DNA from: Oscillospiraceae bacterium | GTDB taxonomy: Bacteria; Bacillota; Clostridia; Oscillospirales; Oscillospiraceae | DNA length: 64,000 bases | NCBI GenBank assembly: GCA_015067435.1 | Contig: SVMM01000003.1 | Span: 174,845 to 238,844 of the forward strand | Direction: 5' to 3' | In this document: in pieces, positions 50,924 through 58,240 of the stretch | How positions within the stretch are numbered: position 1 is the first letter of the stretch | Layout: each line of letters begins with the position of its first letter | Made by a program: the position numbers and the translations under genes | Notes under the pieces: generated by a model | Database searches by the model: none | What the model saw: only the letters and a program-made list of their open reading frames with translations | What the model was told of the DNA's origin: nothing

Positions 50924-51373
50924 ATGAAGATACGAATATCCGTTTCCGAGGAAAAGTACGCCGAGGTCAAGGCGTATCTGGAGGAACACGGCATCGAGAC
51001 CGGCGAGGATTCGGAGTACGTCATCACGGAGTTTTCCCGTTATCCCGCCTTTTTGTCGGCGCGCGACGGCAGAAAGGAGCGGGTGCGTCTGTCGACGGAC
51101 GAGGTGATCTTCATCGAGGCGTTCGGAAAAGACATCGAGATCCACACGCTGCGGGACACGTACCTTGCGCAGGACAGGATGTACCAGCTGGAATTCCTGC
51201 TCGATCCGAAGGAATTCCTGCGCGTGAGCAAGTCGGTCATCATCTCCAGAAGGCATGTGAAAAAGATCCGCCCCTCCCTGTCCATGAAATACGTCCTCAC
51301 GATGACGGACGGCACGCTGGTGGACGTTACGCGGAGCTACTACACGGACTTCCGCAGATTCTTCAACATTTGA
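50924..51373 (+). CDS. LytTR-type DNA-binding regulator
   Basis: A 149-residue protein with an N-terminal segment of about 45 residues (KIRISVSEEKYAEVKAYLEEHGI) and a C-terminal LytTR domain (about 50-149): DEVIFIEAFGKDIEIHTLRDTYLAQDRMYQLEFLL, FLRVSKSVIISRRHVKKI and TMTDGTLVDVTRSYY. There is no receiver domain, so it belongs to the stand-alone LytTR regulators that Firmicutes often encode beside a membrane protein controlling them. The next gene, a membrane protein, follows after 17 bases. It probably binds direct repeats near its own promoter. Confidence 0.88.
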   Translation: MKIRISVSEEKYAEVKAYLEEHGIETGEDSEYVITEFSRYPAFLSARDGRKERVRLSTDEVIFIEAFGKDIEIHTLRDTYLAQDRMYQLEFLLDPKEFLRVSKSVIISRRHVKKIRPSLSMKYVLTMTDGTLVDVTRSYYTDFRRFFNI

Positions 51374-51390
51374 GATCGGAGGATAACAAT

Positions 51391-52401
51391 ATGAGCGTCA
51401 GAGGGTCTTATCTGTTTCTTATCATCATCGCCGCGGCGGCGGCCCTGATCGTATTCGTCGCCGTGCGTGCCTACAATCGCCGGCTGGACCGGATCGCAAG
51501 CGGCGAGCTGCACGACACCCACAGCTCCGTGCCCGAGCCCGGAACGGCGGTCGGCGCCGTCTACCGCACCGTGCTGATGGCGATCGTCGTCGTGCTGCTG
51601 CTGACCGTCAGCGCGATGAACGGCAGGCTGAGCGCCCTGCAAAACACCGCAGGCAACCTTCAGTCGAACGTGAACCATCTGGAGATGGAGCTCTCCACGC
51701 TGCGGGCGCAGGCGGAGCAGAGCCTGAGGCGCGTCACGTCCTCCTCCACGGAGATTTTGAGCACCGACTGGGCGAGCCGCACCGCAGAGGTCGAGTTCAG
51801 CGCCGAATTGCGGGAGTATGCCTCGGACACGGCCGTCACGCTGTTCCTGAACGGCCGCGAGATCCCCTTGTCACAGGTCGCGCCCGGCATGTACCGCGCG
51901 CGGTTCACCGCCGGTCTCTTTGAGAAATACGACCTGCCGACGATCTGCGTCACCGAGGGCGGCCGGACGGTGGTGGAGGATTCCGACTTCCCCGAGACGC
52001 TTTTCTGGGACTATCTGCCGATGCCCGGCTTCTCCTGCCAGTTCTCCTCCGACGTCGTCATGGGAAAGTTGAAATATGACGGCTCGTATATGATCGACGC
52101 CGACCACACGGAGGATATCGAGTCGGTCATGCTCACCTACCTCTCCGGTGGGCGCGCGCTCAAGACCCTCGATCTTACGGCGGAGACGCTGGCGCATCAG
52201 ACGGTCGTTCTGGAGCAGGGCTTGCAGCTCGACAAGGACCTCACGTTCCTCACCGAGATCGCCACCAGGAGCGGCTTCCGGATCGTCGAGCAGAGCACGA
52301 TGATCTACGAGGCGTCCCCAGACTTTGAGGACAGCGATTTCCTGCGCATTTTGGATCAGAACGGTAACGTCGTCTGGGAGGAGAACTACGGCAAATCCTG
52401 A
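51391..52401 (+). CDS. Membrane protein paired with LytTR regulator
   Basis: A 336-residue protein with two N-terminal membrane helices (about 8-27 and 58-77), a coiled-coil-like stretch (about 80-115: LQNTAGNLQSNVNHLEMELSTLRAQAEQSL) and a large extracytoplasmic beta-rich domain (about 125-330). I recognise no family. ATG 51391 follows cggaggataacaat. Its placement 17 bases behind the LytTR gene matches LytTR/membrane-inhibitor modules, but it is not the usual four-helix DUF3021-type inhibitor. Its outer domain could sense the envelope. Confidence 0.65.
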   Translation: MSVRGSYLFLIIIAAAAALIVFVAVRAYNRRLDRIASGELHDTHSSVPEPGTAVGAVYRTVLMAIVVVLLLTVSAMNGRLSALQNTAGNLQSNVNHLEMELSTLRAQAEQSLRRVTSSSTEILSTDWASRTAEVEFSAELREYASDTAVTLFLNGREIPLSQVAPGMYRARFTAGLFEKYDLPTICVTEGGRTVVEDSDFPETLFWDYLPMPGFSCQFSSDVVMGKLKYDGSYMIDADHTEDIESVMLTYLSGGRALKTLDLTAETLAHQTVVLEQGLQLDKDLTFLTEIATRSGFRIVEQSTMIYEASPDFEDSDFLRILDQNGNVVWEENYGKS

Positions 52402-52408
52402 CACGCAA

Positions 52409-52449
52409 GAAACGCTGCGGCGGCCCTTCGCGGGTCGCCGCAGCGTTTC
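52409..52449. terminator. Terminator between convergent genes
   Basis: A long stem (aacgctgcggcgg with ccgcagcgtt core, 52411-52448) with a short loop. T runs are short on both sides. Confidence 0.65.
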
Positions 52450-52450
52450 G

Positions 52451-53254
52451 TCAATCCGTCTTTTCCGGCTCCTCCGGTTTCCCGCAGCGGCTCCGCAGCG
52501 CGCTGTAGACCATGTCGTCGATCAGGCGGTCGACCGTGTGGAAGCCCCAGAAGCCGCTGTCCTGCCGCTCCGCCGTCAGCTCCGCGCGGAACCACGCCTC
52601 CGCCGCCGCGTCCGGCTCGATCTCCATTTGCTTCATCTGCGCAAGGCCGTAGGCAGCGTAGTCCTCAATGGCGTAGGGCGGCGTATAGACCACGTCCACG
52701 CTGAAAAACCACGCGATCGCCTCGCGCACGCGCCGCAGCGTCAGCTCGTCGACCGCCGGAATGCGGAAGGCGGTCAGCTGCTCCGTACGGTGGTCGCGCA
52801 GCCGCGAGAGCAGGGTCCGGAAATCCTCGCCCTCCATGCGGTCGATCCACCGGCTGACGTCGACGCAGAGGAGCCTCTCTTCCCTCGCGGAAAGCAGATC
52901 CTCCTCATCGATGCTCTCCAGCATCTGGTCGCGGTCCGTCATCCTGTCGCCGTTTTTGGTTCTGGAGCGGTCCGGCAGCTTCAGGTTTTTGTATTCGACG
53001 GGCAGTTCGCGTCTTTCCAACAGCTCCCGCCAGAAATCCGCGAGCAAGCGCAGCTGCGTGCGCAGCCCGTCCCCGTCGTTGACGGAGAAAAGCACCGCGC
53101 GCGGAAAAAGCAGCTCCTTCGCCTTCTCCGCCCCCATATGCTCGCTCACGCTCCGCATGTCCGACAGATAGCTTTTGAAATCGGCGGCGCCCATCAGGTC
53201 GAGCGCCGCGCGCAGCGCCCCGCTGACGGGGGCGGTCGTCGTCTCCATGTCCAT
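52451..53254 (-). CDS. Stand-alone paralogue of the AAA protein's N-terminal domain
   Basis: A 267-residue protein with no known motif. It aligns by eye with residues about 45-275 of the AAA ATPase encoded next to it: ALDLMGAADFKSYL with KIDALVGAEDFKRF, VLFSVNDGDGLRT with CFFIGSGDGFST, TPPYAIEDYAAYGLAQMKQMEIEPDA with VPPFTTEEYARFAADEFARLGFRLDP, and FWGFHTVDRLIDDMVY with FYGFHSVRALAEDIAY. There are no Walker motifs, so it cannot hydrolyse ATP. The two genes are 9 bases apart in one operon. It may co-assemble with, cap or feed substrates to the ATPase. Confidence 0.75.
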   Translation of the reverse strand: MDMETTTAPVSGALRAALDLMGAADFKSYLSDMRSVSEHMGAEKAKELLFPRAVLFSVNDGDGLRTQLRLLADFWRELLERRELPVEYKNLKLPDRSRTKNGDRMTDRDQMLESIDEEDLLSAREERLLCVDVSRWIDRMEGEDFRTLLSRLRDHRTEQLTAFRIPAVDELTLRRVREAIAWFFSVDVVYTPPYAIEDYAAYGLAQMKQMEIEPDAAAEAWFRAELTAERQDSGFWGFHTVDRLIDDMVYSALRSRCGKPEEPEKTD

Positions 53255-53263
53255 CGCCGCCCC

Positions 53264-55039
53264 TCACACAAAGCCGATGGCGCGCGTCGGCTTCTCCTGC
53301 AGCGTCCGGAATTCCGCCGCGCCGGCGGCGGCGCGGAAGTCCCCGCCCGTCAGCTCGATCGCGGCATCGGAGCCGATGCGCTCGCCGTGCTCCGCCTGAT
53401 GGCGCAGCGCAGCCTTTGCCACCGTGCGCTCATAGAGGTTTCGCACGAAGCGCGCGTTGGAAAACCCCTGTTCCGAGAGGATCTCGTCCGGCAGGGCGAG
53501 GAAATAGCGGTTCACTTCTTCGGCGAGGCCCTCCGCGCAGCGGTACGTCCTGCCCGCCATGTTCATGAAGATCGCGGCAAGTTCCTCCCGCGTGAAATCG
53601 CGGAAGCGGATCTCGTGCGGGATGCGTCCGGCAAGGCCGGGGTTCGCCTCCAGCATGACCTTCATCTCCTTCTCGTAGCCCGAGAAAATGACGATGAGGT
53701 CCTGCCGGTGGTTCTCCATCTGCGTGATGAGCGCGTCGATTGCCTCGCGTCCGAAATCACGCTCGCTGCCTCCGGAACGGAAGAGGGTGTACGCCTCGTC
53801 GATGAACAGGACGGAGCCGTAGGCGTCGCGGCAGATGGCGTTGGTGATGGGCGTGGTCTCGCCGATGTAGCGGCCGACAAAGTCGCGGCCCGTGCGCTCG
53901 AAAAACTGTCCCTTGGACAGCACGCCCTTCTCCTTGAGCACCCTGCCGAGGATGCGCGCCACCGTGGTCTTGCCCGTGCCGGGGTTGCCCGTGAAGAGCA
54001 TGTGCATGCAGGGCTTTTCCGCAGCGCTCAGGTTCTGCGCCAGCTCCAGCTGGGCGACGATCTCGTCGATGCGCGCGCGGATCTCGTCCACGCCGATCAT
54101 CTCGCTGAGCGCCTCCAGCCCGCCCTGCTCGCTCTTGCAGCGCCTGAGCATCGATTGCAGGTCTTCCTCCCTGATGACCAGCGACATTTCTTTCTCACCC
54201 CTCGTTTCCGACAGATTCTTTTGGTATGCGATATCCTCCGCGAGCGCGCGGACGGAGTGGAAGCCGTAAAAGTGCTCGCGGTTCCGTTTGTCCACGATCA
54301 GGCTCTCGACCGCCTCCCGCGCGCCCGGATCAAGCCGGAAGCCCAGGCGCGCGAACTCATCTGCGGCAAAGCGCGCGTACTCCTCCGTCGTGAAGGGCGG
54401 CACGCGGATCGCGGCGACGGGAAACACCGCGGCGATATCGTCCGCAAGCCCGCCCCGCCTCGCCTCCGAGAAGGGCAGCTTGAACACCGGCAGCAGCTCG
54501 CCCCTCTCCCGGTACAGCGCGCGCAGAAAGGCGCGCAGCCGCTCCGTTCCGGCGCGCTCCACGCGGTACTCCATGTTGATGCCGAGCAGCTCGCTGCGGT
54601 CTGCGGCCTTCGGAAGAACGTTCGTGATGTTCTCGTCGGTCATCGCTTTGCGGATCTCCGACACATGATCCGTCTCCCTGACGTTCTTCAAACCGGCCGC
54701 CTTCAAAAGCTCGGCGAGGAGCGTAATGTATGTGGAGAAGCCGTCCCCGCTGCCGATGAAGAAGCAGATCGCGCAGCGTTCGATAAAGTGCTTCGCATAT
54801 GCCTTATGCTCCGACTGCGCCATCTCCGCGAGCTCATGGCAAAAGCGCTTGAAGTCTTCCGCGCCGACCAGCGCGTCGATCTTTTCGAGCGTCTTGTTCA
54901 CCGCCTCGCGCATGGCTTCCTCCTTGACCTCCCGCAGCAGCGCATGGATCTCCGCCTCGGGGTCCTCGTCCGTGTCCGGCGTGCCGCCCCCGGCGGGCGG
55001 CGTCTCCGGCGGAGCGGGCGTCTTTTGTTCTTCGTCCAT
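53264..55039 (-). CDS. CbxX/CfxQ-type AAA+ ATPase with unusual N-terminal region
   Basis: A 591-residue AAA+ protein. After a Pro/Thr/Asp-rich tail (1-30) an N-terminal region (about 45-275) resembles the small neighbour protein. The C-terminal AAA domain (about 305-575) is complete: Walker A GNPGTGKTT (351-359), Walker B VLFIDEAYTL (Asp414, Glu415), the probable Arg finger Arg472 in GLAGRIPHEIRF and sensor 2 Arg530 in SNARFVRNLYERTV. The CbxX/CfxQ group includes the rubisco activases of red-type algae and many bacterial paralogues of unknown role; no rubisco gene is here. The start follows GAGAGAGGAACGGAC. A remodelling or stress role is inferred only. Confidence 0.85.
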   Translation of the reverse strand: MDEEQKTPAPPETPPAGGGTPDTDEDPEAEIHALLREVKEEAMREAVNKTLEKIDALVGAEDFKRFCHELAEMAQSEHKAYAKHFIERCAICFFIGSGDGFSTYITLLAELLKAAGLKNVRETDHVSEIRKAMTDENITNVLPKAADRSELLGINMEYRVERAGTERLRAFLRALYRERGELLPVFKLPFSEARRGGLADDIAAVFPVAAIRVPPFTTEEYARFAADEFARLGFRLDPGAREAVESLIVDKRNREHFYGFHSVRALAEDIAYQKNLSETRGEKEMSLVIREEDLQSMLRRCKSEQGGLEALSEMIGVDEIRARIDEIVAQLELAQNLSAAEKPCMHMLFTGNPGTGKTTVARILGRVLKEKGVLSKGQFFERTGRDFVGRYIGETTPITNAICRDAYGSVLFIDEAYTLFRSGGSERDFGREAIDALITQMENHRQDLIVIFSGYEKEMKVMLEANPGLAGRIPHEIRFRDFTREELAAIFMNMAGRTYRCAEGLAEEVNRYFLALPDEILSEQGFSNARFVRNLYERTVAKAALRHQAEHGERIGSDAAIELTGGDFRAAAGAAEFRTLQEKPTRAIGFV

Positions 55040-55083
55040 GTCCGTTCCTCTCTCCCCTCTGCCTCCGGATTCCCTTCAAAGGC

Positions 55084-55112
55084 TTGATTCCGGAATGCTT
55101 TTGGGCTATAAT
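55084..55112 (+). promoter_or_regulatory. Promoter of the PPC/dsdA genes
   Basis: TTGATT (55084-55089), a 17-base spacer, then a perfect TATAAT (55107-55112). A leader of about 130 bases with GC-rich hairpins follows before the first gene. Confidence 0.75.
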
Positions 55113-55135
55113 CTCCCTGTGAAAGAGCCGGCAAC

Positions 55136-55164
55136 ATCATAGCATGGCGCCGGCGGAATTGCAA
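55136..55164 (-). promoter_or_regulatory. Promoter of the AAA operon
   Basis: On the minus strand, TTGCAA (55159-55164), a 17-base spacer, then TATGAT (55136-55141). It lies within the leader of the divergent PPC gene. Confidence 0.65.
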
Positions 55165-55251
55165 CCTCGTCCATGGAGGCGCGGCCCGGAAGGAAACCCG
55201 CGGGCGCTCCGCGCCGGCGGGGTGAAATAGAGTGTTTAGAAGGAGGCAGTC

Positions 55252-55674
55252 ATGGAATACAAACGCTTTGACGACACCGTCGTCGTCCGCATCGACAAGG
55301 GCGAGGAGATCACGGAACAGCTTCGCCATGTGGCGGAGCGGGAAGGCATCCTGCTCGCCGAGGTCTCGGCGCTCGGCGCGCTGAACGACTTCACGGTGGG
55401 CGTTTTCCACACCGATACGAAGGAGTATCAGGCGAACAGCTTTCAGGGCGCGTTCGAGATCGTGTCCCTGACGGGCACGGTCAGCACCATGGGCGGCGCG
55501 TACTACGCCCACCTGCACATGAGCGCTGGCAACGAGCGCGGCGAGGTCTTCGGCGGGCACCTGAACCGCGCCGTCGTCAGCGCAACCTGCGAGATGATCG
55601 TCCGCGTCATCGACGGACGGGTCGACCGGAAGTTCGACGAGGACGTGGGGCTCAACCTGTTCTGCTTTGACTGA
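55252..55674 (+). CDS. PPC/DUF296 domain protein
   Basis: A 140-residue protein consisting almost wholly of a PPC (DUF296) domain: YKRFDDTVVVRIDKGEEITEQLRHVAEREGI, SALGALNDFTVGVFHTDTKEY, IVSLTGTVS and the metal-type HLHMSAGNERGEVFGGHL (two His). The bacterial family is sometimes described as DNA-binding, but single-domain members have no AT-hook and their role is open. A strong aaggaggcagtc precedes the start. The D-serine dehydratase follows 34 bases downstream, so it may regulate or assist that gene. Confidence 0.85.
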   Translation: MEYKRFDDTVVVRIDKGEEITEQLRHVAEREGILLAEVSALGALNDFTVGVFHTDTKEYQANSFQGAFEIVSLTGTVSTMGGAYYAHLHMSAGNERGEVFGGHLNRAVVSATCEMIVRVIDGRVDRKFDEDVGLNLFCFD

Positions 55675-55708
55675 CGCGCGCACGCCGGGAAAGGACGGTA
55701 CGACACGC

Positions 55709-57019
55709 ATGGACATCAAAAGCCTGATCGCGCGCTTCCCCGCGCTCGCGGACGCCGCCGCGCAGCGGGAGACGGTCTGGGAAAACCCCGCCGTCCGCCC
55801 CTTTGACGAAGCAAAAAGCCGGCTTCCGCTGACGGAGGCCGACGTGGACGACGCGGAGGCACGGCTTGCGCGCTTCGCGCCGTTTCTGGAAAAGCACTTC
55901 CCCGAGACCGCGCCGCGCCGCGGCGTCATCGAATCGCCGCTGACCGACATTCCGCACATGCGCGATTACCTGAATGAAAGGCGCGGCGCGCGGCTGGACG
56001 GGCGGCTCCTGCTCAAGCGGGACAGCGACCTGCCCATCTCCGGCTCCGTGAAGGCGCGCGGCGGCATCTACGAGGTGCTCAAGCACTCGGAGGAGCTGGC
56101 GCTCGAAAACGGACTGCTGCACGGCGATTACACCGTGTTCGACACGCAGAAGTCCCGCGATTTCTTTCATCAGTACGCCATCCACGTCGGCTCGACGGGG
56201 AATCTGGGGCTGAGCATCGGGATCATGGGCGCCGCCATCGGCTACCGCGCGACGGTGCACATGTCCGCGGACGCGAAACAGTGGAAGAAGGACCTGCTGC
56301 GCGAAAAGGGCGTGACCGTGGTCGAATACGCCTCTGACTACAGCAAAGCCGTGCAGGAGGGGCGCGCGCTGGCGCAGCGGGACCCGCGCAGCTATTTCGT
56401 CGACGACGAGAACTCCGCCGACCTCTTCCTCGGCTACGCGGTCGCCGCGCGTCGGCTGAAGGCGCAGCTCGCGGAGATGAGGATCGCCGTGGACGCCGAG
56501 CACCCGCTGTTCGTCTATCTCCCCTGCGGCGTGGGCGGCGCGCCCGGCGGAATCGCCTTTGGCCTGAAGCAGGAATTCGGGGACGACGTGTTTTGCATTT
56601 TTGTCGAGCCGGTGCAGGCTTGCTGCATGCTGCTCGGCATGGCGACGGGGCTGCACAGCGGGATCTGCGTGCAGGACTTCGGCCTGACCGGCCTGACCGC
56701 GGCGGACGGGCTTGCCGTCGGCCGTCCCTCCGGCTTCGTCGGCAGGGCGGTGGCGGAGCTGGTGTCCGGCGTTGTGACGGTGGGCGACGCCGTGCTCTTC
56801 GACGATCTGCGCGCGCTGGCCGACGGCGAGGGCATCTTCATCGAGCCCTCCGCCTGCGCCGCGTTTCAGGGCGCGGTGAAGCTGCATGATATGAAACAGC
56901 TCCTCGCGTCGCAGAATCTGACGGAGGAGCGGCTTCGCAACGCCGCGCATGTCGCGTGGGCGACGGGCGGCAGCATGGTGCCCGCGCGGGAACGGGAAGC
57001 GTATCTCGCGGCGCACTGA
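55709..57019 (+). CDS. dsdA: D-serine ammonia-lyase (dehydratase)
   Basis: A 436-residue PLP enzyme of fold type II. It aligns well with the DsdA pattern: NSLIARFP-like start, LLLKRDSDLPISGSVKARGGIYEVL (PLP Lys115), VGSTGNLGLSIGIM, HMSADAKQWKKDLLREKGVTVVEY, YFVDDENSADLFLGYAVAARRLKAQL, VYLPCGVGGAPGG and TAADGLAVGRPSGFVG. It deaminates D-serine to pyruvate and ammonia. ATG 55709 (MDIKSLI) fits the family N-terminus; an upstream TTG at 55667 would overlap the previous gene. It may clear D-serine or supply pyruvate from it. Confidence 0.93.
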   Translation: MDIKSLIARFPALADAAAQRETVWENPAVRPFDEAKSRLPLTEADVDDAEARLARFAPFLEKHFPETAPRRGVIESPLTDIPHMRDYLNERRGARLDGRLLLKRDSDLPISGSVKARGGIYEVLKHSEELALENGLLHGDYTVFDTQKSRDFFHQYAIHVGSTGNLGLSIGIMGAAIGYRATVHMSADAKQWKKDLLREKGVTVVEYASDYSKAVQEGRALAQRDPRSYFVDDENSADLFLGYAVAARRLKAQLAEMRIAVDAEHPLFVYLPCGVGGAPGGIAFGLKQEFGDDVFCIFVEPVQACCMLLGMATGLHSGICVQDFGLTGLTAADGLAVGRPSGFVGRAVAELVSGVVTVGDAVLFDDLRALADGEGIFIEPSACAAFQGAVKLHDMKQLLASQNLTEERLRNAAHVAWATGGSMVPAREREAYLAAH

Positions 57020-57029
57020 GCGCCGGTCT

Positions 57030-58124
57030 TCATCCCACCGAGCCGAGCAGCGCCTGATCGAAGGCGAACAGCGTCTCGTTGATGCGGTAGATGTCATACT
57101 GCCGCCGGTCGATGAAATACTCGACGATGATGTCGAACTTGCTGCTGCGGGAGAGGGCGTAGCCCGCCTTCATCAGCAGCTCGCGCGTCTCGGAAAGCGG
57201 CAGCTCCAGCGCCACGGCGAAGGCGAGCGCCGTCGCCTTGCTGGGCTTGTAATGTACGTCGCCGCGGATCTTCGAGAAGAGCTTGCGGTCGATGTTCGCC
57301 TTCTTGTAGCACTGGGCATCCGTCATGCCGCGCTCGTCGATCTTGCGCAGCAGCATCTGGGAAAAGCTCTCGTCGATCGCGCTGAGCGCGTCCTCCAGGC
57401 TGACGTCGCACGAGTCCTCCGCAACTTCGTACGATACGGCCTCCGGCGCGGGAAAGTCGGCGGCGTTCGCCATCGAAAACGACGCCGGTTCGGTCTCCCG
57501 TCTTCTGGCGCGCGGTTTTGATTCCCGCAGAATGCTTTCCGAAAAGCCGAGCATCGCGCCGCGGCGGCGGCTCTCATAATCGCGGTCGGTGTGCGCGTCG
57601 ACGTAGCGGTCGTCGATGAAGCTCTGCACGTCGTCGAACAGCTCCTCGCTGATGGCGAAGCTGCTGCGTCCAAAAACGGTGAGGTAGACCGTCATGTCGT
57701 GCTCCTGCAAAAACGCGGAGATCGTCTCCGTCGCCACCTCCAGCGCCTCGACCTTCGGGTAGCCGAAGATGCCGGACGAAATAAGCGGGAACGCCACGGT
57801 CTCAAAACCGTGCTCCGCCGCCAGCGCGAGGGAGTTGCGGTAGCAGGAGGCGAGCAGCTCGCGTTCGCCGCAGCCGCCGCCCTGCCAGATGGGGCCGACC
57901 GTGTGGATAACGTACCGCGCCGGCAGCGCGTAGCCCTTCGTGAGCTTCGCCTGACCGGTCTCGCAGCCGTGGAGCGTCATGCACTCCTCGCGCAGCTCCG
58001 GCCCCGCGGCGCGGTGGATCATGCCGTCCACGCCCCCGCCGCCGAGCAGCGTGTTGTTCGCGGCGTTGACGATGGCGTCGCAGTCCATTTTGGTGATGTC
58101 CTGCCGGATGATTTGCAGCGGCAT
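57030..58124 (-). CDS. Macro-domain protein (ADP-ribose hydrolase type) with C-terminal HTH-like domain
   Basis: A 364-residue protein. Residues 1-165 are a MacroD-type domain: [33 protein letters not shown], then [12 protein letters not shown] and [13 protein letters not shown], suggesting removal of ADP-ribose or binding of it. A disordered linker (about 195-245) follows, then a helical domain (about 255-350: [27 protein letters not shown] and [13 protein letters not shown]) that looks like a lambda-repressor-type helix-turn-helix. That architecture suggests an ADP-ribose-linked regulator. The start follows AGAAGGAGGACCGGCA. It is convergent with dsdA with only 10 bases between. Confidence 0.83.
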   Translation of the reverse strand: MPLQIIRQDITKMDCDAIVNAANNTLLGGGGVDGMIHRAAGPELREECMTLHGCETGQAKLTKGYALPARYVIHTVGPIWQGGGCGERELLASCYRNSLALAAEHGFETVAFPLISSGIFGYPKVEALEVATETISAFLQEHDMTVYLTVFGRSSFAISEELFDDVQSFIDDRYVDAHTDRDYESRRRGAMLGFSESILRESKPRARRRETEPASFSMANAADFPAPEAVSYEVAEDSCDVSLEDALSAIDESFSQMLLRKIDERGMTDAQCYKKANIDRKLFSKIRGDVHYKPSKATALAFAVALELPLSETRELLMKAGYALSRSSKFDIIVEYFIDRRQYDIYRINETLFAFDQALLGSVG

Positions 58125-58148
58125 TGCCGGTCCTCCTTCTTTCCTTTC

Positions 58149-58173
58149 AAGGGCAGCGCCGTGCGCTGCCCTT
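58149..58173 (-). other. Intercistronic hairpin before the macro gene
   Basis: The 11-bp stem aagggcagcgc/gcgctgccctt with a 3-base loop lies between the PAS-GGDEF-EAL and macro genes. It has no T run in the leftward direction, so it may only stabilise the upstream mRNA end or attenuate weakly. Confidence 0.5.
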
Positions 58174-58240
58174 GCTCTGTTTGATGTGTGTCGTCAGCGG
58201 CACGCAAGCGGCCGCATGGCGGGCGGCGTTTTCCGCCGCG

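Noticed and set aside
53264..55039. Rubisco activase role for the CbxX-type AAA protein
   Set aside because: No rubisco or Calvin-cycle genes in the window, and the N-terminal region is unlike that of activases.
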